Shown here in pieces: positions 10,689 through 20,999 of a DNA stretch of 64,000 nucleotides. Where the stretch lies: assembly GCF_018873765.1 (NCBI RefSeq), contig NC_057920.1, forward strand, positions 14,583,307-14,647,306, written 5' to 3'. The notes under the pieces are model-generated. The model did not search any database. It saw only the letters and a list, made by a program, of their open reading frames with translations, and was not told the DNA's origin. This DNA is from Telopea speciosissima (lineage: Eukaryota > Streptophyta > Magnoliopsida > Proteales > Proteaceae). Numbering within the stretch: the stretch's first letter is position 1; the number at the start of each line of letters is the position of its first letter. Position numbers and translations under genes: made by a program.

Positions 10689-13600
10689 ATGGAAAATGGA
10701 GTTGCAATCGATGGTAAACCTCATATTGGAGATACCATGGCAGTCGAAGATGGGACTTCTCATCCTAAAGTAGAAGATAGGAGTGTTCATGGGTTTCATG
10801 AATCGAAAGATTCTGAAGGGGATGTTTATATGGAGGCTCCAGAAGAAATTCGTACGCAGGAGTCGCCTTTAAAGCTTGGTGCGGAGCAAATTATCAATGG
10901 GGAGGTACGTGTAGACAAGACTGGATATTCTGGTTCTTTGGGAGTTAATGGAATTTCTAACGGAGACCATGGGACTGAAATTTTTGAAGAGGCTATCGAG
11001 CATCCAAGCAATGAATGTAACGAATCTATTTATGAGGTTGGAGTTGCTGATGGACCTGCCAGTATGGAAGATAAGGCCAAGGAAGTTGTGGCAGTTGAAT
11101 CAAATGGGTTGGATGATGCTGGTTCAGTCGGTATTGCAGAAGCTGTTGTCAATCTTGGTAATGATCACACTCATGAAGGGGAACAACGGGTCACTGTTGA
11201 GAAGATGACCGAAGATTTGGTTTCCATGAAGCCTGTTGATGAGATTAAGTCGGCAGGTGAAACTGGCAATGTGGAATTTAATGGCAATGAAGTGCTGCTG
11301 GTGCAATCAAATGGGTTTGACGGCGGTACTTTGGTTGGTAATGAAGTGCTGGTGCAATCAAATGAGTTGAGGGAGTTTACTGACATTGTGGCTGATAGAG
11401 GTATAGAGCTTTCAATGAATAGCAGACAGGCAGAGGGGAGGAATGATGCAGTTCCTGAAAAATCTAAAAATGGGGTTTTGGCTAAGGTTAGCTTGGGGGA
11501 ATCACCCGTCGTTCATGAAAAAGCAGATGTGAATGTCGAGCAGGTAGAGTCTGATGTGATTGAACCTTCTCAAGGAAATGAACCTGATGAACTGATTGTT
11601 TATCAAGACAGTGAGAGTGTCGAGTTAAAGGAATCTTCAACAAAACCGAATGGGGATCAACGAGATCACCAGAGTGTGCAATTGAAGAATTCTTCATCAG
11701 ATCGTTCCCTCAAGGAATCTGATGTGATTGAGCCTTCTCAAGGGAATGAACCTGATGAACTGATTGTCCATCAAAACAGTGAGAATACGGAGTTGAAGGA
11801 ACCTTTGGCGAATCAGGATGGGGAACACGAAGATCACCAGAGTGTGCAATTGAAGAATTCTTCTTCTGAACAAGATCACACCCTTGAGGAGTCTGATGTG
11901 ATTGAGCCTTCTCAAGGAAATGGACCTATTGAACTGATTGTCCATCAAGACGGTGAGAGTGCTGAGTTAAAGGAACCTTCAGCGAACCAGGATGAGGAAC
12001 ACCAAGATCACCAGAGTGTGCAATTGAAGAATTCCTCATCTGAACAAGATTGTTCCCTCAAGGAGTCCGATGTGATTGAGCCTTCTCAAGGAAATGAACC
12101 TGATGAACTTATTGCCCATCAAGACGGTGAGAGTGCGGAGTTCAAGGAACTTTCGGCGAACCAGGATGGGGAACACCAAGATCACCAGAGTGTGCAATTG
12201 AAGAATGCCTCATTTGAACAAGATCGTTCCCTCAAGGAGTCCGATGTGATTGAGCCTTCTCAAGGAAATGAACCTATTGAATTGATTGTCCATCAAGACA
12301 ATGAGTCTGCAGAGTTCAAGGAACCTTCGGAGAACCAGGATGGTGAACACCAAGATCACCAGATTGTGCAATTGAAGAATTCCTCATCTGAACAAGATCC
12401 TTTCCTGAAGGTTTCTGATGTGATTGAGCCTTCTCAAGGAAATGAATCTGTTGAACTGATTGCCCATCAAGACGGTGAGAGTGCTGAGTTAAAGGAACCT
12501 TTGGTGAACCTGGATGGGGAACACCAAGATCACCAAAGTGTGCAATTGAAGAAATCTTCATCTGAACAAGATCCTTCCCTCAAGGTATCTGATGTTATTG
12601 AGCCTTCTCAAGGAAACGAACCTATTGAACTGGTAGCCCATCAAGACAGTGAGAGTGCAGAGTTGAAGGAACCTACGGCGAACCTGGATGGGGAGCACCA
12701 AGATCACCATAGTGTGCAATTGGAGAATTCTTCAGCCAAACAAGATCCTTCCCTCAAGGCGGTTGGGTCTCTAGAAGTTGAAATCCCTTTGTCTGCAGAA
12801 GAATCTGGTACTGTTAAAGATGATGCAGATGAACCAAAGGCTAAAGATTTACAAGATTATCGGCCTCTGCTTGCTGACAGAAATATCAGAGAAGGTTCAT
12901 CTAGCCATACCAAGGTGGAGAAGCCTGCTGTGCAGGAAACACAAAAAGTTGAGAACAGAGGACCAGGAATTCAGTCTGCTCAAAATATTGGTTCATCAGC
13001 TGGAAATTCCACAAATCCTGCTCTTGCTCTTCCACCTCGTCCTGCTGGTCTTGGGAGTGCTCCACTGTTGGGAGCTGCTCATCGTGCACTGCAACAGCCT
13101 CGAGCAAATGAATCTATACCTCAGCGGCAAACTCAACTCGTTGAAGACCCTATGAATGGGGAGGCTGAGGAGAATGATGATGAAGCCCGTGAAAAACTCC
13201 AGATGATCAGGGTAAAGTTCCTGCGTCTTGCTCATAGGCTTGGCCAGACTCCCCATAATGTTGTTGTTGCTCAGGTCCTGTACAGGCTAGGGTTAGCAGA
13301 ACAGCTGCAAGGGGGAAACACAACTCGTGCTGGTGCCTTTAGCTTTGACAGAGCAAGTGCAATGGCTGAGCAACTTGAGGCAGCTGGGCAGGAACCCCTT
13401 GATTTTTCTTGCACAATCATGGTTATTGGAAAGACAGGAGTTGGTAAAAGTGCAACTGTCAATTCAATATTTGATGAAGTCAAGTTCAGCACTAATGCAT
13501 TCAACATGGGCACTAAGAAGGTTCAGGACGTGGTGGGAACCGTTCAGGGGATCAAGGTGCGGGTGATTGATACGCCTGGCCTCCTACCTTCCTGGTCAGA

Positions 13601-15308
13601 TCAACGTCATAACGAGAAGGTCCTCCATTCTGTTAAGCGTTTCATAAAAAACACACCTCCAGATATTGTTTTGTATCTTGATAGACTGGACATGCAAAGC
13701 AGGGATTTTGGTGATATGCCATTGCTGCGAACAATTACAGAGATATTCGGACCATCTATTTGGTTCAATGCGATTGTAGTTCTGACTCATGCTGCTTCTG
13801 CACCTCCTGATGGTCCAACTGGCACTGCTTCAAGTTATGAGACTTTTGTAACTCAGCGGTCCCATATGGTTCAGCAAGCCATTCGTCAAGCGGCAGGGGA
13901 CATGCGACTCATGAACCCTGTTTCATTAGTGGAGAATCACTCTGCATGCAGAACAAACAGGGCTGGGCAGAGAGTCTTGCCAAATGGCCAAGTCTGGAAG
14001 CCTCATTTGTTATTGCTCTCCTTTGCATCAAAGATTCTGGCTGAGGCAAACACTCTTCTAAAGCTGCAAGATAGTCCACCAGGAAAACCTTTTGCGACTC
14101 GATCTAGGGTACCTCCTTTGCCATTTCTCTTGTCATCTCTTCTCCAATCAAGGCCTCAGTTAAAACTGCCTGAGGAACAATTTGGCAGTGATGAGGATGC
14201 TCTTGATGAGGACTCGGATGAGGCATCAGATTCAGATGAAGAGTCGGAATATGATGAATTGCCTCCATTCAAGCGTTTGACCAAGGCTCAACTGGCAAAG
14301 TTGAGTAAGGCACAGAGGAAAGCTTATTTTGATGAGCTAGAATATAGGGAGAAGCTTTTTATGAAGAAACAGCTGAAGGAGGAGAGAAAGCGGCGTAAAT
14401 TATTGAAGAAAATGGCAGCTTTTGCTAAGGATTTGCCAAATGAGTACAATGAGAGTGCTGAAGAAGAAAGTGGTGGAGCTGCATCTGTGCCAGTTCCAAT
14501 GCCTGATTTGTCCCTGCCGTCTTCATTTGATTCCGACAATCCCACTCACAGATACCGCTTTCTAGATTCCTCAAACCAGTGGCTTGTGAGGCCAGTTCTA
14601 GATACTCATGGCTGGGATCATGATGTTGGCTATGAGGGTATAAATGTAGAGAGATTATTTGTGATTAAAGAGAAAATACCCTTGTCCTTTTCTGGTCAGG
14701 TTACGAAGGATAAGAAAGAGGCTAACATCCAGATGGAATTAGCTAGTTCTGTCAAGCATGGGGAAGGGAAAGCAACTTCATTAGGTTTTGACATGCAGAC
14801 TCTTGGGAAGGACATGTCATATACTTTACGCAGTGAGACGAGTTTTAGCAACTTCAGACACAATAAGACAGCAGCCGGTCTCTCAGTTACTCTCTTGGGT
14901 GATGCCTTATCAGCAGGAGTGAAGGTTGAAGACAAATTGATTGTTAACAAACGGTTCCGGTTGGTTTTGACTGGGGGTGCAATGACTGGTCGTGGTGATG
15001 TAGCATATGGAGGCAGTTTGGAGGCAACCTTGAGAGATAAGGACTATCCTTTGGGTCGTACGTTATCGACTCTTGGGCTATCTATTATGGACTGGCATGG
15101 AGATCTTGCAATTGGATGCAATGTACAGTCTCAACTACCACTGGGACGTGCTTCAAATGTGATTGCTCGGGCAAATTTGAATAACAGGGGGGCTGGACAA
15201 GTTAGTATTCGTTTGAATAGTTCAGAACAGCTTCAGATAGCTTTGATCGGTCTAATACCCCTATTAAGAAAGCTAGTTGGTTATTCCCAACTGCATTTTG
15301 GACAATGA
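10689..15308 (+). CDS. TOC132: chloroplast outer-envelope import receptor TOC132/TOC120-type GTPase
   Basis: This is a TOC159-family GTPase that recognises transit peptides of (mainly housekeeping) preproteins at the chloroplast outer membrane together with TOC33/34 and the TOC75 channel. The 1539-residue protein is read from one exon. Residues 1-850 are the acidic A-domain, with seven tandem 58-residue repeats (about 288-691). The GTPase domain starts near 905; G1 is GKTGVGKS (914-921) and G3 is DTPG (961). It continues through VENHSACRTNRAGQRVLPNG. An acidic linker (EDSDEASDSDEESEYDELP) and the membrane-anchoring M-domain (about 1150-1539, with RYRFLDSSNQWLVRPVLDTHGWDHD in two blocks) follow. 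Conserved RPAGLG and the M-domain match TOC132/120 rather than TOC159. It is longer than Arabidopsis TOC132 because of the repeat array. The first in-frame ATG after the leader is used. Splitting 132 from 120 is not possible here. Confidence 0.95.
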   Translation: MENGVAIDGKPHIGDTMAVEDGTSHPKVEDRSVHGFHESKDSEGDVYMEAPEEIRTQESPLKLGAEQIINGEVRVDKTGYSGSLGVNGISNGDHGTEIFEEAIEHPSNECNESIYEVGVADGPASMEDKAKEVVAVESNGLDDAGSVGIAEAVVNLGNDHTHEGEQRVTVEKMTEDLVSMKPVDEIKSAGETGNVEFNGNEVLLVQSNGFDGGTLVGNEVLVQSNELREFTDIVADRGIELSMNSRQAEGRNDAVPEKSKNGVLAKVSLGESPVVHEKADVNVEQVESDVIEPSQGNEPDELIVYQDSESVELKESSTKPNGDQRDHQSVQLKNSSSDRSLKESDVIEPSQGNEPDELIVHQNSENTELKEPLANQDGEHEDHQSVQLKNSSSEQDHTLEESDVIEPSQGNGPIELIVHQDGESAELKEPSANQDEEHQDHQSVQLKNSSSEQDCSLKESDVIEPSQGNEPDELIAHQDGESAEFKELSANQDGEHQDHQSVQLKNASFEQDRSLKESDVIEPSQGNEPIELIVHQDNESAEFKEPSENQDGEHQDHQIVQLKNSSSEQDPFLKVSDVIEPSQGNESVELIAHQDGESAELKEPLVNLDGEHQDHQSVQLKKSSSEQDPSLKVSDVIEPSQGNEPIELVAHQDSESAELKEPTANLDGEHQDHHSVQLENSSAKQDPSLKAVGSLEVEIPLSAEESGTVKDDADEPKAKDLQDYRPLLADRNIREGSSSHTKVEKPAVQETQKVENRGPGIQSAQNIGSSAGNSTNPALALPPRPAGLGSAPLLGAAHRALQQPRANESIPQRQTQLVEDPMNGEAEENDDEAREKLQMIRVKFLRLAHRLGQTPHNVVVAQVLYRLGLAEQLQGGNTTRAGAFSFDRASAMAEQLEAAGQEPLDFSCTIMVIGKTGVGKSATVNSIFDEVKFSTNAFNMGTKKVQDVVGTVQGIKVRVIDTPGLLPSWSDQRHNEKVLHSVKRFIKNTPPDIVLYLDRLDMQSRDFGDMPLLRTITEIFGPSIWFNAIVVLTHAASAPPDGPTGTASSYETFVTQRSHMVQQAIRQAAGDMRLMNPVSLVENHSACRTNRAGQRVLPNGQVWKPHLLLLSFASKILAEANTLLKLQDSPPGKPFATRSRVPPLPFLLSSLLQSRPQLKLPEEQFGSDEDALDEDSDEASDSDEESEYDELPPFKRLTKAQLAKLSKAQRKAYFDELEYREKLFMKKQLKEERKRRKLLKKMAAFAKDLPNEYNESAEEESGGAASVPVPMPDLSLPSSFDSDNPTHRYRFLDSSNQWLVRPVLDTHGWDHDVGYEGINVERLFVIKEKIPLSFSGQVTKDKKEANIQMELASSVKHGEGKATSLGFDMQTLGKDMSYTLRSETSFSNFRHNKTAAGLSVTLLGDALSAGVKVEDKLIVNKRFRLVLTGGAMTGRGDVAYGGSLEATLRDKDYPLGRTLSTLGLSIMDWHGDLAIGCNVQSQLPLGRASNVIARANLNNRGAGQVSIRLNSSEQLQIALIGLIPLLRKLVGYSQLHFGQ
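11550..12770 (+). repeat. seven 174-bp in-frame repeats in the TOC132 A-domain
   Basis: Units begin at nucleotides 11550, 11718, 11892, 12066, 12240, 12414 and 12588, with the residues SDVIEPSQGNE. The first spacing is 168 bp and the rest are exactly 174 bp (58 codons). Each unit runs through ELIVHQD, SAELKEP, DGEHQDHQSVQLKNSS and EQDxSLK. Units differ from each other at scattered sites, so the array is older than the 64-bp duplication at 2446 but still well aligned. The repeats are strongly acidic and polar with no predicted fold. Confidence 0.95.
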
Positions 15309-15528
15309 GGAGTATCTTGTTATATGGTCAGCAGCTGTGCGGTAATTAGGAAATAACCTTCAAAGGGTCCATATGTTTATGGTCACTAAATGTGAGTAAA
15401 ACTTAGCTGCTGATTTTTCTCTTTGCTTTTCAACATTGCCATCCTTCATAGTCGAGTAGTAGTTTCTACAAATAGAGTTCCTGTTTTGGCCAGTTAGTTG
15501 ATGTTATTTTTGGATCAAGAATTTCCTT

Positions 15529-15534
15529 AATAAA
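15529..15534 (+). terminator. candidate polyadenylation signal of TOC132
   Basis: A canonical AATAAA lies 220 bp after the TOC132 stop codon, in T-rich 3' sequence. It is the best-placed signal; plant poly(A) signals are degenerate, so others may be used. Confidence 0.45.
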
Positions 15535-15539
15535 GTTAA

Positions 15540-17505
15540 TGTTCTTGTGTGGAACTTATCTTCCTTCAAACAATTGCAGACTTTGTTTCTACTGCAGTAG
15601 AGTGTGACACACGTTTGCTCCCCCTGTTAGTACTCCGAAACATTTTTACCCATTTGTTCTCCATGATTGCTTTCGCCATTAAAATCCAATTATGCGTGTC
15701 ATGTCCACCTGGCCCGAAATGTTAATCTTCTAATGCAAGATTAATTTCAGGTTTCAAATCTCAACCTCAAGGCATCACATTACCCAAACATAAAGCTACG
15801 AAAATGGTTGCTGACATGCATATTCCTTTATTTTTTTATGATCTGAACCTCAAAAAGGAATTTTGTTCTAAAAAAATGCATTCTATTGTTTGTCTCCCCC
15901 TTCCCCCTCCCCCCCACCCAAAAAAAAAAAAAAACCAATCTGTTGATGGAAGGTTTGTTATGTATTGTTTTAGCACCAACATCTATTGCTGTGAATTGTT
16001 TTTTATTTTTATTTTTATTTTTTGGGTGAAAATTGCTGTGAATTGTTCTGCAGCATAGGTTAGATTGCAGCTTTTGTTATAATTTATAGTATGATCACTG
16101 TACATTCATTCATTTGGGAGTTGGGACTGCAAGTTTCTCCGACCAGCTCTTATTGTATGCATAAAGCATTCTATTTTTGGTTGGTTCCATGCTTTCCTTT
16201 TGGGGAGAACATTTGCTCCATAGACTCTGCTTTCTGTAGTATGTTTTGCAGACATGTATCTATTTGAGCTGTAAAGGGTTTATGAACTGTTGGATCTTAT
16301 TTAACTTGGCCATGGCCTAGGCTATCTATTTGAGCTATAAAGGGTTTATGATGGACTAGGACCTCATAGATTTTGAAGTTATAAACTACTCCCTGATACT
16401 CTTATTTAGGGGTCGCTGATGAGTCCTCCGTAAAATTCACATTGAGTCGAGCCTTTTTTTCCATGATCTCTCAATTGCCCAGATGAAAGTTTCTAACATA
16501 ACCGGACAAACTTGGCCCTACAAGAGAGCCAAGTCTTTGGGCGTGTCCGATCTGTGCTGTAGGCAAAGTCACAAACATAGAAGATAGACCTATAATGCTG
16601 TAAGCAGTTAGGAATTTCAACCTCTCCCCCAGCCCCAAATTTTTAAAAAAATGGTAACTTTAGCAAAATAAAAATACATTTTCAAGAACTCAAGGAAGTA
16701 ATACCAATAAAAAAATTAGGTGGTTAAAATCCGCTTATCCTTGAGGTGAGGTGCAACCAGTTGTGGGTCTTGACATTTCAAAATGGACAGGAGGAAAATT
16801 ATTAGAAGACCATGGTTCATATGGGCCCTGTTTGTAAGTAAAGGGAAATGTGGGGAAGTATAATTAATTTTAGCAAAAAAAAAAAAAAAAGAAGTAAAAT
16901 TAATTTCTCAAAAAAGGTGAATTATTATTGTCACAATAATAATAGAAACTTTTGTAATCATTGATGGTGTACTGATAAGATTTCTTATTAAAAATGGTAA
17001 ATAAACTCTCACAAAAAAATGGTTAATAAACTTTTCAAATATAATGTATTTTTCCATTTCAAATCAATAGAATTTGGAGGAAAAGTAAAGTAGAACTTCG
17101 TTGCCAGATTTGAAAAGTTAAAGACTAAAGCTTTATTGGTGAAGTTGAGGGTAAAAGTACTTTCCTGACTCCTCAACTCTGTTTGACTGTAGTATTGGTA
17201 ATAAAAATGGATCTCTTATTTGGGATGGATTGTGTGTTGTGTCCTTCCTAATGTTAATTTATTAGTTTGTTGTAGAATTAGCTGTCAGTGATGTATTTTA
17301 CGGAACTTTCGGATCCCTCTTGAATGTCATTTATCTTGTAGGTTTTGTTTCTAAATGAATTAATGGGGTTGGAGATCGATGGATGTTAGGTTGGTACAGT
17401 TTCTTTTTCCTTCGTTATTGTTCAATCTATCTGTACAATTCCACATATTGGCATATAGTTTTGCCCTCTAAATCGGTATGTATGTGGTGGCTAATTATTT
17501 GTTTG
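15540..17505. other. intergenic region downstream of TOC132
   Basis: No gene is recognisable. The stretch is AT-rich, with a C-rich/poly(A) tract at about 15,895-15,935, a poly(A) run near 16,876, and a short direct repeat (TCTATTTGAGCT, then TAAAGGGTTTATGA) at about 16,258 and 16,322. Small open frames resemble no known family. Confidence 0.4.
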
Positions 17506-17512
17506 CTAAGTT

Positions 17513-17960
17513 TCTTGTTAAAAATGAGTTGATTTGTATGTATCATCAGTCATCAGTGTAGGAAGAGAATTTGGAAACATGTGTGGCAACTAAAGAAGAA
17601 TTTCGATTCAAGTATCTTTTGGAAAGTATTGATTGACGGATTGGTCACTAGAGATAAGTTAGCTATGTTTCTTGCCGTGGATATTGTATGCCCTTTATGT
17701 AAATTAAAAACTAATCAATTTGGCATGTATGGGTGGCAGGGCCATTAGGTTTGTGCATAGAACATTTCCAGGCTGCTTCTTTGATTGATTTGTTTAAATC
17801 CTTGGTTTGCTCCATACCCGTTCCAAAACTTATCTGTGTCATGTTTTATCTGCTTCAGCTATTGAAATTCTTCTTTAGTTGCCACACATGTTTCCAAATT
17901 CTCTTCCTACACTGATGACTGATGATACATACAAATCAACTCATTTTTAACAAGAAACTA
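17513..17960. repeat. inverted repeat pair (about 92 bp arms)
   Basis: The sequence at about 17,513-17,604 (beginning TTTCTTGTTAAAAATGAG) reappears as its reverse complement at about 17,866-17,958 (ending CTCATTTTTAACAAGAAA). The arms are essentially identical. They are separated by about 260 bp that includes the first copy of the direct repeat. Confidence 0.9.
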
Positions 17961-18710
17961 GAGATAAGTTAGCTATGTTTCTTGCCGTTGATATTGTATG
18001 CCCTTTATGTAAATTAAAAACTAATCAATTTGGCATGTATGGGTGGCAGGGCCATTAGGTTTGTGCATAGAACATTTCCAGGCTGCTTCTTTGATTGATT
18101 TGTTTAAATCCTTGGTTTGCTCCATACCCGTTCCAAAACTTATCTGTGTCATGTTTTATCTGCTTCAGCTATAACGACATATATTTTATTTGATTATTTC
18201 GTAATAAATGTGTTTTCCACCACCAAACTCCCTCTCCTTCCCATATGGTTACTGTATTTATAAATGGGTTGCTGCTTCTGCCCTCTTCACTGATTTCTTT
18301 CCAATTTGTACCTCCATTGAATCGGCTGCTATGTCTCTCACTGAATATCAAACATTACCATCTGGGGTTCACCCGATTCTTATTTGTGATGGTTGTTTGG
18401 ATCGGGTTTCTCATAATAGTGGTTGGGCTTTTTTTTCTTTGTTTCTGTTTAATCAAAATTTCATTATGTCTCTTTGAGCTATGACGTTTCAGGGACTATG
18501 TTGGCATCAAGTCCAGAGGCATCCTGTAGGGTTTACGCCAAGCAATAGCAAAATGATACTAAGCAGTAGAAGGTGTGGGTTGATACTTGACAGTTCTGAT
18601 TTATGTAGATGGTCGACACAGGAGAATCAGGCCCAGTGGTCTTGGGACTTGTTTGGCATTCTTCTCACAATTTCTGCTCTGTTCTCTAAGATAATGTAAT
18701 TTTTTTTAAT
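17545..18710 (+). mobile_element. L1-type LINE remnant, internally rearranged
   Basis: The zf-RVT region of a plant LINE is readable from about 17,551: RIWKHVWQLKKN, SIFWKVLIDGLVTRDKL, then CPLCKLKTN. Further right (about 18,270-18,700) an RNase H-like part follows, with ICDGCLDRVSHNSGWAFF and then LILDSSDLCRW. Reading frames shift several times. Between the two parts sits an inverted segment and a direct duplication (see the separate entries at 17,513 and 17,649). The element has no function left. Confidence 0.68.
17649..18172 (+). repeat. direct duplication of about 215 bp
   Basis: Two copies run from about 17,649 to 17,863 and from about 17,958 to 18,172. They begin TAGAGATAAGTTAGC and end CTGCTTCAGCTAT, with one visible difference (GCCGTGGAT versus GCCGTTGAT). 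The inverted arm lies exactly between them, so the duplication and inversion arose together. Confidence 0.9.
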
Positions 18711-19261
18711 ATATGAGAAGATAGTAGGGTAGCTTATATGGATAGGGTGGGTTTGTCATCTTACTATATTGTCAGTTATCTCCAAATATGACCTGCTATA
18801 GTTATAAAAAAACCCTGAATACATCACCGCAAAACAAATAAAATGGGGTAAAGCTCTCATTACCATCCAGAAAAATCATCCGAAAGGAAGTTTTTGACCT
18901 TCCCTTTGCAAGTAATCCGAGTAGACCATCGCATGGTCTAGATCGCATTCACTGATTAATTTCCAAAGCGAGTTGGATGCCCTACAGGTCTGCTCCTTGG
19001 GTGTTAACTGCATTTTCCACTCCTATCTCTGTCCTGGATTTGCATTGAATCTGGAGAGAACAAAATTGTTCACAAATCAGCATCACCAGAAACTTAAAAG
19101 ACTGAAGGCAGTGATGATCACGTACTTGTTATCAAACCCAAATTCCTGATTCAATATAGGCCAATAGTAAGTATTAAGAAGTTTTGAATCATGTGTTATG
19201 GGTTCAACTGACCATGGCTGCAGAATCCGTCCAGATTTCTACTCTTTATCTTCCTACTAAT

Positions 19262-19960
19262 AGTGCACCAAAGACTCCATACTTGATCCCTCGAGCATCG
19301 GCTTCTTAGCCGAACCCGTGTATCCAAAATTCATATGGGCAAAAGTAATTTGTTTGTTACATAAAATAACAGTTGCTCATCCTCCCTCTTTAGTATTGTG
19401 ATCGTAACTTCCATCTGAAATGAAGATAAACTCATCTGTAGATGGAGTGTTGATATAGAAAACCATAGCTGGTGGAAATTGTGGGTCATTGTAAGATATG
19501 GATTTTGGTTGGGAAGGAAGGAGAGAGGGGTCCCTTTCCCATCGGCTAATGAGTGTTAAAAGCTTGAGCGTTCTCTTCACTTCTGCAAGGGGAAGCTATT
19601 GCCCTTAGAGAAGGTCTGCTACAAGGGATCTCGGAAGTTCTGGACAACATCATTGTGTTGGATTGTAAAGAGTTAATTGATTCCCTGACTTTAGAGAATC
19701 CCTCCCCTAGAGCTGAAGTAATTAATATCAGCATGGATATCAAGTACTTAGCTTCTTTCTTTGTATCCTGCTCCTTCCATCACATTCCTAGGGAGTATAA
19801 CAGCATTGCAGACTCCTTGGCTTGGAGGGTCTTGTCCATTGCGTGTAAGACATTTTGGCTCATATCCACTCGTTGGCTGTCGAATCTTTGTAATCTTGAC
19901 ACCTTGCGTTGGTCACACTTCAATAAATAGTTCTTTTTTTATCCCAAAAAAAAAAAAAAA
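19262..19960 (+). mobile_element. L1-type LINE RNase H fragment with 5' inversion (twin-priming structure)
   Basis: The right part (about 19,580-19,928, plus strand) encodes the C-terminal RNase H half: GEAIALREGLLQGISEV, VLDCKELIDSL and HIPREYNSIADSLAWRV. It ends at a stop followed by a poly(A) run (19,945-19,961). The left part (about 19,580 down to 19,262) encodes the preceding half of the same domain on the minus strand: FIFISDGSYDHNTKEGG, then ATVILCNKQ, HMNFGYTGSAKKPMLEG. The 5' piece is thus inverted relative to the 3' piece. Stop codons in the left part show it is dead. I did not find a target duplication. Confidence 0.75.
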
Positions 19961-19961
19961 A

Positions 19962-20320
19962 GTGTTCCTGAAATACCACAAGAAGTAAGCGGTAAGTAAG
20001 ACAACAAAGATTTGTCAAGAGGGAGAAATAAGCTTTTAATTACCAAATAGCTTTGAGATACTATCAAATTCTCCAATTTGAACCCTTATATTTGTTTGTG
20101 TTTGTCTAAAAAAAAAATCTGTTAATTACCAAAACAAGCTTCCACATAAGCTAATTGCTTTCAATTACTTTCATTTTTCTTCCTTTTATTTTTCAAAGAA
20201 AGCAAGAAATCGTGCAGTAACTTATGTTAGTGGGGAATTCATGGGATGGCCTTGCAAAAGTGTCATGGCCTCATCACCCTCATGGGTTGACGTTGAAGAC
20301 TTGTGATGAAAGGGGATTGG
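19962..20320. other. non-coding spacer
   Basis: AT-rich sequence with no gene or recognisable element. It separates the LINE fragment from the snRNA-type promoter motif. Confidence 0.4.
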
Positions 20321-20330
20321 ATATTTAATA

Positions 20331-20380
20331 GTCCCACATCGATAACGGATGAAATGGTTGAGACACCCATGCTTTATAAA
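20331..20380 (+). promoter_or_regulatory. snRNA-type upstream element plus TATA box
   Basis: GTCCCACATCG at 20,331-20,341 matches the plant snRNA upstream sequence element (USE, RTCCCACATCG). TTTATAAA follows at 20,373-20,380, leaving 31 bp between them. This spacing is close to that of RNA polymerase II snRNA promoters in plants and longer than the polymerase III type. Decayed copies of such motif pairs are common in plant genomes, so activity is not proven, and no known snRNA follows. Confidence 0.5.
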
Positions 20381-20907
20381 ACGGTGAGGTAGTGGTTACA
20401 CAACTCATGATCCTTCAGGCAGAAACGGGGATGTGATGAGTGGTCATAACTCGCAATTTCATTGCGTGAGGGGTGCTCGCCCACGCCTGGTTACGACACA
20501 GGGGCACCCTCATAGTTACCAATCTGATCCCTAAAATAATTTTTAATACCATCTTCTATTCTTTCAAAAAAAAGTGATTTGGGGATGAGGTTATGTTTAT
20601 TTTTCTACAACATGGCCTGACGGCCGCATCTCCATTTATTGTAACTCTATTTTCCGGCAGAAAAACCTCCGCCGGAGATGTTGTCCACTGATACGGATCG
20701 CTTGTATCAAGCCCAAAAGTGAGAATTGGAGGTTATAGTAGGAATCCTTTTGTAAGAATCTGTCAAGATTGGGCGGCGGATTCTTTGGATCTTATTCTGA
20801 TTCCTCAAATTAGGGTTCCAAGCGCTGAGAACCGGATCGCTGGGCTTGTTAGGTCAGTTTCCATATTTAGCCGATTGTTCGGGCTCAATCCAAACACGAG
20901 GTCATTT

Positions 20908-20942
20908 AGCTCAAGCCCAAGCCCAAGCCCAAGCCCAAGCCC
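20908..20942 (+). repeat. (AAGCCC)n microsatellite
   Basis: Five or so tandem copies of the hexamer AAGCCC. Simple sequence; no function apparent. Confidence 0.85.
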
Positions 20943-20999
20943 GGTTTGTCCCAAGGAATGGGCCCAAAAAGCATGAGGCACAAAAAAGGTTAGGGACAT

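Noticed and set aside
11488-12561. Minus-strand frames opposite the TOC132 repeats
   Set aside because: Their mutual similarity only mirrors the 174-bp repeats on the coding strand.
16800-17110. Possible MITE beginning GGGCCCTGTTTGTAAG
   Set aside because: No complementary right end or target duplication could be found nearby.
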